Assembly: GCA_001579985.1 (NCBI GenBank)
Contig: LRSR01009306.1
Span: 1-25,945, forward strand
DNA length: 25,945 nucleotides
Direction: 5' to 3'
From: Hypsibius dujardini
Lineage: Eukaryota; Tardigrada; Eutardigrada; Parachela; Hypsibiidae
Below are positions 18,160-25,945 of the stretch, in pieces (the first letter of the stretch is position 1; each line of letters starts with the position of its first letter). The notes under the pieces were generated by a model. The model was not told the DNA's origin and searched no databases. It saw only the letters and a list, made by a program, of their open reading frames with translations. Made by a program: the position numbers and the translations under genes.

Positions 18160-20416
18160 TTAAAGGCTAGGGGCAACAAGCGACACGGCTGCAGGGAGTC
18201 GGCCAATTAGTTTGAGGTAAAACCTGTAAAGTACAGCGCGGTAGTCCCGAAAAAAGAGAAAGTATATGAAGGGTGTGTAACAATGCTGAAATATCGACAC
18301 GTAGAAGAAGAATCTTGCCACCCTTGACGTGGAAGGAATAGCTAAAAAAGCCACCACCATGAACGGAACGGTGGAAATCATTGTGGCCACCACGACAGCC
18401 ATACTGGCCAAAAGCGTGCTCCAAACTATCCGAAAAGCAGCGCGAGCCTCCTCGCGCGCAATTACATCTCGAGCGGCGGCCTCCCCGTACTGCACGATAC
18501 GACGCTGCATTTTCCAGCGCTTTATTTTCAGCTTTGCCGCTATCATAAGAATTCTGAAAACAGAATTATTTTTTAATATGCAGTACGGTAGATCGGGTAC
18601 GGCGAATCTATTCAGAGACTTGGTACCTGACTTTGATCATGGAAAGTAGGATGGAAAGTTCCTCAATTTGGTTGGTTAAGTTAGCTGCTGCAAGTTTTAT
18701 ATTTTTCGCGGATGGCAAAAAGCTAAACTTATTAACTTGATTCCATTTTATTAGTCAAAAAAGTAATTAGTCCCTATTTACGTACAGACTTTCGTGGCTA
18801 CTGAACCTTTTTGAGTAGCACTAGTCAGTTTATGTGGCAATTCGGCTTCTCATTCACTATTTCCAGGAAAAAATTAAAACTGAAAATTTACATTAATTAA
18901 TTTAATTAATGACTAGTATTGTAAGAGAACTTCTGAGACTTTTTCGCTAACGTGAGAGTTTAGAAGGACTCTTCGCAACTCGCTCCTTCTGATCCTTTCG
19001 GTGGACTAGGGTTCTTAATGGCTTCAATTCGTCGTAAAGCAAAACAATTCTGGCACACGTTAACTGTACGAAAATCGCTGACGAAGTCTGGTGGTGCAAA
19101 GAAGCCTAAATTCAGACATTCTGGACCGCGCCTCGAAACTACTTCACGCCAACTGGACTGGCAATAAATTTCATATGAATGAGAACATTTGTTGACAGGC
19201 TTTTCAAAAAACTAGTCAACATGGGGTCGCCGTCCCAGTAACCAATGAAAAATGAAAACAAAGTCTCTCGGCTGCCATGTGTGCCCGCATTTTCCGAGGT
19301 GTCGTTTACAGATAATCTAAATTACGATTCCTCCAAACAAATTGAGATAGATTCCGTAATTAGCGTGTAGGTCTAGAAGGGGGAGAAAGAAGTTCATGGC
19401 ATGGAGGGAGGAGCCATTCTGAATTTCAATGCTAGCCCACTCTGTTGAGAGTTCATGCACGCGTTTCCCAGCGACATCGTTTTCTAATCCCGTTTTCTTA
19501 GCTGATACCTTTTCCCAAAATTCGGTCGGTAAAAAAGATTAAACACGCAAGGATCGTCGATTGATTTGGCTGCTTCATTTTATTTAGTAATTTCACTGTC
19601 CAGCTCTTTTACATGTTGTTTTTAATGGCCGCCGCAATTATACCTGGGTTTCACCTGCGGACGGTTTTTCTTCTTCTTGAGCCGTCAACGCTCCAGACTC
19701 GAATTTTTTTCCAATTCAGAAAGGGTTGCGCTACGCGAACTACTGACTTGATGTGTGTAAAATTGCTTAGATTTTTGTTAAAAAAAATGGGGTGACATTA
19801 CTTATGGCGTGCCCCTCGTAGTTTCATTATTTTCAGTTTCGTTCGAATGCTTTTGCGGACGCCGTATGCGGTATTACCTTAATTGCGTCAGAAAGAGCAG
19901 CGGCAACACAAACGGTCCTTTGGCGTATTCCCACACCGCAAAGGCCGGGCCCGACACGGTGAAAATCTTCTGACCGCTACAGGGAAGGACAACCATATTC
20001 GTCCAATATCGGGCTACACCCGACGCCACAATCACCAACGATGACAGCCAAATTGGCCCACAAATCACCCAGAGAACTTTTCGACGAGAAATGGCGCTGC
20101 GATATCTGACCGGAAACTCCACAGAAATCCATCGGTCCACACTGATGAACAGCGTCCCGATCAGGGCAGAACAGTTTGCGTAAAAATACAGCCCCATGAC
20201 GAGAAGTCGAACGAGGTACAAAGTGAGTGTGGTTAAGGGCTGGTAGCGGAGAACAACCGACGCTGCAATGGTTGCGCCTGCCAGGAGCGAACTGGCGGCC
20301 AGCGAAATATGGTACAGTACGTAGGGTTCTTTATTGCTCCACTGCGCGAAGAAGAGCAGATTGAGCAACTGCGCGGAAATGATCAGCGAACCTTGAACGA
20401 TAGGCGGAACTTGCAT
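18160..20416 (-). CDS. Divergent rhodopsin-type G-protein-coupled receptor
   Basis: Two exons on the minus strand, 20416-19878 and 18553-18160, with a 1,324-nt intron (TTAAG/GTAATA ... TGTTTTCAG, phase 2), give 310 residues. Seven hydrophobic segments are visible: TM1 7-26 (Asn19), TM2 about 34-56, TM3 66-93 ending VDRWISVEFP, TM4 113-133, TM5 165-186, TM6 220-252, TM7 258-281. The DRY motif is DRW (94-96). The TM2 acidic residue is replaced by Ala in LAASSL. TM7 has TPFIY (273-277) in place of NPxxY, followed by a basic helix-8-like FRDYRAVLYRFY. The splice falls between TM5 and the third intracellular loop. The frame extends upstream to a TTG at 20482 with glycosylation sequons but no ATG before an in-frame TGA, so a short 5' coding exon may be missing. 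Confidence 0.82.
18554..19877 (-). other. Large intron of the second GPCR
   Basis: 1,324 nt with consensus ends, phase 2. It contains an AT palindromic stretch near 18891-18911 (ATTAATTAATTTAATTAAT) and no recognised gene or MITE. Confidence 0.7.
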
Positions 20417-20764
20417 GGCGCTCCATTCCGCGGTAGAAACGGTGCAGTTAGTTGTGGCATTTTTTCGAAGGGTCAGCGACAAATTTTGTTGATCCGTATT
20501 TACAGGCGAAAAAGTTCACTTTCAATCGGCAAGCGTTCGATTATCCTACAAGTGTCGGATAGTTCGGCATTTTTTGAGGCATCTTAAAGGAAGTATTGCC
20601 TTTTTTGTAGTGTCGGCAAGCGGCATCTTGATGTCAAGCCAAGTTCTAGCGACGTCAAGGCATTCGTAACCTGCGTGGGGAAATCAATTTTGCGGCTGCC
20701 CTTTTCGCGTTAACTCGTGATGATAATTGAGCGGAGTGTAATTTGAATGAGCCGCGTTATATTT

Positions 20765-21050
20765 TCCCCGGGAAAATAGAGTATGTTTTCGAGTCTATTC
20801 ACTGAGAATATTGGCGCTATAAATTACCGTTAGCGCCCGAAAAGGCACAAACGAACAGTAATTACTTTCTGACTCGTAGAAAATTGATCATTCCATCATT
20901 TCGATCAAAGGAATCCGACCGGGTGCTTTCGGTCGAAGACACACACACATGTGACACACACATGTGATATTTGCGCACAATTGTTGACTTGCATGTTGCT
21001 CTTGCGGCACCGGGTAATTAAATGGTAATTTTGTGTGTGAGAGATTTTAT
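20765..21050. repeat. Diverged direct duplication, copy A (upstream of GPCR 2)
   Basis: Similar in order to 22162-22420. Shared landmarks are CCGGAAAAT.GAG, TTTCTGA.CTC, ATCATTTC..TCAAAG, GAATCCGA, GGTGCT, ATTTGC.CAC, GCATGTTGC and GTG.GTGAGA. Copy A has an extra CACACACATGTGA doublet at about 20942-20967. It begins about 350 bases upstream of the receptor ATG. Confidence 0.6.
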
Positions 21051-22161
21051 TTCCAAAGAATGACGCAAATTCTTGATCTACCACAAGGGCATACTTACAG
21101 TGCGCTGCTGCGCGATAAAGCGAGATGGTTTCTTGTGATGGCGAGATAGGTACTCACAAGGGGCCGTTCGGAGATTTCAAAAACCGATCGATCTGGAAGA
21201 ATTTTAGGACGACTAGGTTTAAAATGATAGTATAAAAAACTAACCCGGTTCCTGTGAATCACTGGCTTTGCTCGCCAAAGGTTGCGCATAAATTATGGCT
21301 CAATTGTATTTATCCCAGCTGTGTAATGGCCCAATTCAGGACTATCAAGGTAGCATCTTACGTGTAAGTCGTCTACCTTACAGTTGTTGATTGTTGTTCT
21401 TCCGATTAAAGACGGTAAAAGTGTCCTTTTGATGCCACTGGAAGGCAGTCTCATAAAGTTCCGAATGGTAACAAATTGAGCAAGAGGAAACAATAGCGGA
21501 CGTGTCTTTCGATGCATTTTGGAAAGAGCGCTGACGCTCATCCATGATTTTGGTTACATAATTCCAGAAACAGTAACATCAGTTACATCGCTCTTTTGTG
21601 GTACCGTTTCTAGTCTGGTTTCTCAGACCAAGCTGTACCCAACTGATTGTGAGCACAAAAGATCGTTTTCGCGCTTTCAATACTCCATAATTCCCACAAG
21701 AAAAAATTATTCAGTTTGTCTGAGGAAGGAGAGTTTGAGGTTACCGATTTTTCAAGTTAGGAAATTTTGCACTTTTTTCTCGAAAAGTTTTTTTCCGCAT
21801 CTACGGTACTTCGTCACCGCCGTGTTACATCGTGCTAACCAGGCCGAATTGTCTGACCAGCAATCAAAATGTAGGCCAAACATCTATCTGCTTGAAATCA
21901 TAGACAACTCATTGTTTTCAAAAAGTGTAACTAAAGTAACTCCTATTGCCCCCCCCCACCTGAAAAATGAGACCATATCATTAGAATCATCTTTAAATAT
22001 TATTTTTGGTTTTGAACTTTGTAGTATCTGTTAGCGGCTTTTGTGGATTATTGCCCCAAGCGGAAGCCCGCGTCATGGAACGTTATAGACCGCTCCTCTT
22101 TTTGTGCTGCATTGTTTTAATTTTTAAGTGAAATGGAATTCAATTGAGTCACGTGATTGTG
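21051..22161. other. Intergenic between the duplicated blocks
   Basis: Contains a 171-codon plus-strand frame (21519-22034) that starts at TTG and has no recognisable domain, plus shorter frames. I cannot support a gene. Confidence 0.4.
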
Positions 22162-22420
22162 CCTCCGGAAAATGGAGCGCATTTTCAGGTTGACTTGTAA
22201 GGAAAAGGGGCGTGCCGGTCTATCGTTTGGTACCACAAAGTCAAGAGCAAATAGTGCTGGTTATTTGTTTCTGATCTGCTCAGGAGAAAGATCAAGCTTT
22301 ATCATTTCAGTCAAAGGGAATCCGATATGGTGCTATATTAAAGCACGTGCCACATTTGCACACGACTGAATGTTGCACTGGCGGCAATCAAAATTAAACA
22401 GACAACTGTGCTGTGAGATT
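22162..22420. repeat. Diverged direct duplication, copy B
   Basis: Partner of 20765-21050 in the same orientation, with several short deletions relative to it, including loss of the CA-rich doublet. No receptor exon is found next to it. Confidence 0.6.
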
Positions 22421-23556
22421 GTATGTCTAATGAATAATGCGATCACAAATCGTGCCACGTCACATATTTACGGTGATGCGATAGAATTACATGATTTCCG
22501 TTGATTGTGAGATCGATACTGCACAGTGTTCGAAACGGCCGGCCTAATGTTTCTAATTAGGATTGTATTTTGTCTTGGACAGCCGTCTGTCGCAAGTCGC
22601 CAACTAATCAACCCGACATTATAATATATATAATATATGTTGGATCTTGATAATAAATCGCGGGGACTATTATTTATTTTTAAGAAATACGGGAGCAGGC
22701 CGTTATGATCTATGCTGGACTGGCAGTAGAAATCAATTGCTATCATGTTACATGACGCAAACAAGTATAAAAAATATTCTTGAAGTACTTTAAGAATGGT
22801 TTCCAGGAAAATTACGAAGAGAAACAAAAAAGCCATCGAATTTCAAAGAACGAAAACGCAGAATTATGAAGAACAAAGGTATCCCAATTTGATAAAATAA
22901 CGAAACTTGAAATTACGATAAGGCAAAAAAACAAACACTTCCAAGCCCTAATTTCAGTTTAAAAATACGATTCACCGGTCTGTGCTTTTATGTGCAATTG
23001 CCGTTGTATTTGGATCTTAAAGTGATATTCAAATATCGCGTTTGTTAGTTCATGCGAGTTCCAAAAAAAATCTGGTGAACAGGGTAGAAGGTAAATAATT
23101 TTTTACTTTTTATTTTGTTTTTTGGTGGTTTAATGAACAGGATGGAACTTGCAATTAAAGTGATTGACGGTCAAATCAGGTCTATCGAACTATCATTTTT
23201 CAAAGTGGCTTTAAAATCTGGTTTAAACGGCATTTCCATTTAAAATTGATACATTCGTGTTTTGGCGTCGAAATTGAAAATAGGAGGCAAGACCGATTTC
23301 ATTTGAAGATTTTTGTGTTGACACTAAATGTTTCCCCTATTTTCCCTTATTTCAATTTTCATAGTTTCAAAAAGTGAGAGATTTTGTTTTCTTTCTGAAT
23401 TTTTTTTCACATTTTTTTTGATTTTCGTGGTTTTCCAGTATTTGATTTTTTTTTCTATTCTTCTTGTAGTTGTCCAGTACAGCATACTGAAATGACAAAG
23501 ATTGACAATGGAATTTTGAATTTTTGGTCAAAACACGTTCGACTGACTTGGGGCGA
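22421..23556. other. Intergenic, no confident gene
   Basis: Strongly AT-rich. A minus-strand frame (22836-22468, 122 codons, ATG start) begins with a hydrophobic stretch but then becomes Ser/Asn/Tyr/Ile-rich without motifs; I leave it as uncertain. A TATATAATATAT palindromic patch lies near 22621-22640. Confidence 0.4.
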
Positions 23557-24456
23557 TTTTCAAGTGTCGATCGCAGATTCATTTTAAAATATTTTTTTAA
23601 TTTAGAGTTATTTTAGTAGTAAAAACGAAAATTTATTTCGCCGGTAAAAGCCTGCGAACTTTTTTTTGACAAAATCCCAAAGTTTGCTGCAAAGGAAATG
23701 CTGCTTTGGATTTACTAGTGTAACTTACTTATTGATTGCTTAATTGGCTGTGAATTGCTTTCATATTGCTTGATTGATGATTGGTTGATGTTTGATTCAC
23801 TTTGTCATTGGGCATTGATTGTTTGATCAAACAATTATTTCCTCTACGGTCGCTTGATTATGGATTGAATGATATTTGCTCCACAGCTTGACGCAGCAAT
23901 GGATTGTTTGATCGAACTATTAGTACCTTCACCTTCGCTTGATTAGAACGTTAGAAAATCACTTCGTTTGTTGTGATTTTCGAAATTACCATAATATTAC
24001 TCATTCATATTAGCTTCTTTATAATATGTGAATTAAAATCTCTTGTGAGACGAACAAAACGATAGCACTAATTGACCAAGCATCGCTTTTGGGGTTTTTA
24101 TACAGCGAGTTAGCCTTAATTGCTAGCATTAAAATAAATGAAGCAAAAATCAGTCAATCAACAAACAAGCAATGCTGTCGGTAAACATTGTTTGATCAAA
24201 CAATCAATGCCCAATGTAGCAGTGAGCCAAACATCAATCAATCAACAATCAAGCAATATGAAAGCATTTCACAATCGATCAAGCAATCAATTAGTAAGTC
24301 ACAATAGTATATCCAAAGCAGCAATTCCTAACTTTGGGATTTTGCCAGAAAAAAGTTCGCAGGCTTTTACCGGCGAAATAAATTTCGTATTCACTACTGA
24401 AAAAACTCTAAAACGAAAAAATATTTTGAAATGAATCTGCAATCGGCACTTGAAAA
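23557..24456. mobile_element. 900-bp foldback element with ~280-bp terminal inverted repeats
   Basis: 23557-23840 and about 24181-24456 are inverted copies, roughly 85% alike by eye. The arms start TTTTCAAGTGTCGATCGCAG and end in the matching ACTTGAAAA. Landmarks in both arms: GAATCTGC, TTCGCCGGTAAAAGCCTGCG, CCCAAAGTT, GCTTGATTGATG/TTGATTG units, and the palindrome TGTTTGATCAAACA at the inner end. The ~340-bp centre has no transposase. A clear target-site duplication is not visible. Confidence 0.85.
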
Positions 24457-25651
24457 GTGAGTTTAAATTTTATTGCCACTGCGTCATATTTATCCCACGC
24501 TGCAGTAACAGTCAACACACTAAACTGATAACGGCATCAACGAGCGCTGCAGAGATCGCTAGAGGCTTCCATCACATTTTCTCAGATTGTGATGATTTTT
24601 TATCGGTTCCTCTGGTTTGTTCTCTCTGTAACGTTCGATTTGCAAGATGAATATTGAAACGAAGCATAAATCTCTCACACTGTAAATTCGACTTATTTTG
24701 GCCATATTTTATAGCAGGCCTTCCTGAAATTTGTTTGCTTAAAAATCCAAAATGGCCAACTAGAATTTTTTGAAGCTAAATAATGCAACAGATTTTTCGT
24801 TGCAAAATTTACCGTTTGAGGTATTTCGCTCTTCTTATTTTCGTAAGGGGGCTTGATTAAATCCCATTTAGGTAGAGTGGGTCCTGTGTAGCGCCTTAAT
24901 AATTTAGTCCAAATCGTCCCAGATATTGTCAAATATTTTTCAACGTTACGTTAAAAATTACATTTTCATATCTTTTATTGAAAAGTATATATACTACAAC
25001 ATACGAGGAAGCCGTTTTTAAAATCAGTTGCTTTCTATAGTGTTAGGGCAGTGCCCCGCAGACTCCGCCGAACTGCATACTTGTAGTTGTATGTATGTAT
25101 GTTTTATTTGGATGATTGGATTTCTGTGTAAGCTTATGGCGAGCTATCGAGATCTCCATTCGACGCTCACAACATAAAATCAGTGTTGCGGTTCTCTACG
25201 TTTTCGTTCTCTTTTCTCCCTTTGTGGAACTCCCGCCAGTCAAAAGCTCTACCCCTAATGTTAGTTCCGAAACAGTAGAATTTTATTTTTTTTGGCGTCT
25301 CTAGGAAGGCCTCTTTTGCCTCGTTAATATAGATCCCTGTTACGAACAGAATTAAACAGTAGATATATCTGTAAAGGAGATATATTTTGTAATATTTTTG
25401 TGCAATTGGCGATGGGAAAATTTTTTTAATCTTCAGTCAGAAATGTGTTTCTAGGAGGCTACTTTTTAACTGTTGATAGCCGTTCCGCTGATCACAGCGA
25501 CCATCCGCTCTGCAACGTTTTGGAATTTCTAAATTGATTTTTTAATCGTTCATCAGCTGAACAATCGCATTTTTTTTCTTCAATTTGATTTTCTGCTCTG
25601 AAAAAACTATTCAGTGTAGCAGAATATTTTACCTCGGGCGTTTGATGTCTA
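24457..25651. other. Intergenic, no gene seen
   Basis: AT-rich. Holds a short TGTA/TATG microsatellite at about 25084-25103. Open frames (for example a 79-codon minus frame at 24693-24932) show no motif. Confidence 0.5.
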
Positions 25652-25945
25652 GTTCAGTAACAAGCCTAATCAGAACATTGGCTCTGGCACTCAGTTTGGA
25701 AATCAGAATAATAAACGCTTCAGCGGGGGGTCAAATTCAGAGACGCTTCGTTTATGTGAAGTACAGGTGGTTTATTCAAACACTCCTGTCAAACCCATTC
25801 GCGTTCATTACCTTGTGCTGCGTGGATTGATTGATACTGAAACGAATGTGAACCTCACTACAATGCTTATTTTAAATAAATTGGTTTTCGAATTGGAATC
25901 AGTTGGCGAAATCCCAATCATTGGTGCTGGCGGCATGCAACTGAA
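25652..25945 (+). pseudogene. Retroelement gag/protease-region remnant, continues past window edge
   Basis: Frame open from after a TAG at 25649 to the last base, about 98 codons, no start ATG near the beginning. The first ~30 residues are Asn/Gln/Gly/Ser-rich, as before the protease in many LTR retroelements. Then follow a hydrophobic strand and GLIDTETNVNL with a downstream EIPIIGAGG. This matches the retropepsin layout in which a LIDTGA-type active-site loop is followed by a glycine-rich strand, but the second and third positions after Asp-Thr are Glu and Thr rather than Gly and Ala. The family (Gypsy-, Pao- or other-like) cannot be told. The active-site change suggests decay; a cellular aspartic-protease-like gene is an alternative. 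Confidence 0.5.

Noticed and set aside
21519-22034. 171-codon plus-strand frame
   Set aside because: Starts at TTG, no ATG near the start, no motif and AT-rich composition; length alone is not enough.
24138-24434. 98-codon plus-strand frame
   Set aside because: Lies in the right arm of the 900-bp foldback element and reads its AATCAA-type subrepeats.
1-25945. tRNA and rRNA genes
   Set aside because: Scanning by eye for T-loop GGTTCGAATCC-like strings and rRNA-like conserved blocks found none; a covariance-model scan would be needed to exclude a divergent tRNA.

Overview
The window is nuclear DNA of an animal. Genes are split by short introns (64-96 nt for most, up to about 1.3 kb) with GT-AG or GC-AG ends, there are rhodopsin-type receptors, secreted lectins, an MAP3K-like kinase fold, MITEs and microsatellites, and there are no operons or Shine-Dalgarno sites. 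Compact introns together with many lineage-specific receptors, lectins and kinase-like genes fit a small invertebrate such as a tardigrade. That is inference; nothing here proves the taxon. Gene models were built by reading splice sites and phase by eye, so exon joins are predictions, except where a paralogue in the window independently supports them.

Layout. (1) 1-3151: a divergent pair of related genes. A minus-strand gene runs off the left edge and carries a clan CD (caspase/CHAT/DUF4347-like) domain with plausible His and Cys catalytic residues. Opposite it, a plus-strand paralogue has lost both residues and is fused to a protein-kinase fold that has also lost the HRD and DFG aspartates. 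They share a promoter region filled by a ~105-bp tandem repeat, and the kinase C-lobe is split by a 359-bp foldback element. (2) 3640-4985: degenerate CACAGA-type simple repeat with a small MITE inside. (3) 6000-7905: a complete three-exon rhodopsin-type GPCR on the minus strand, with a GC-AG intron that holds a 168-bp hairpin MITE. (4) 8969-9241: a small unrecognised ORF. (5) 10029-11560: two tandem leucine-rich-repeat genes on the minus strand, the upstream one apparently frameshifted and truncated. (6) 13054-15981: two tandem SUEL/rhamnose-binding-type secreted lectin genes with the same three-exon structure and the same C-terminal tail. (7) 16515-16798: a second copy of the MITE family seen at 4682. 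(8) 17208-17612: a possible small two-exon gene. (9) 18160-20416: a second, more divergent GPCR on the minus strand. (10) 20765-22420: a diverged direct duplication upstream of that receptor. (11) 23557-24456: a 900-bp foldback element. (12) 25652-25945: the start of a decayed retroelement protease region running off the right edge.

The parts do not form one pathway. Receptors, secreted lectins and LRR proteins are surface or extracellular families that typically expand in tandem. The most unusual unit is the divergent protease-like / dead-protease-dead-kinase pair at the left end, which looks like an undescribed signalling or scaffold architecture.
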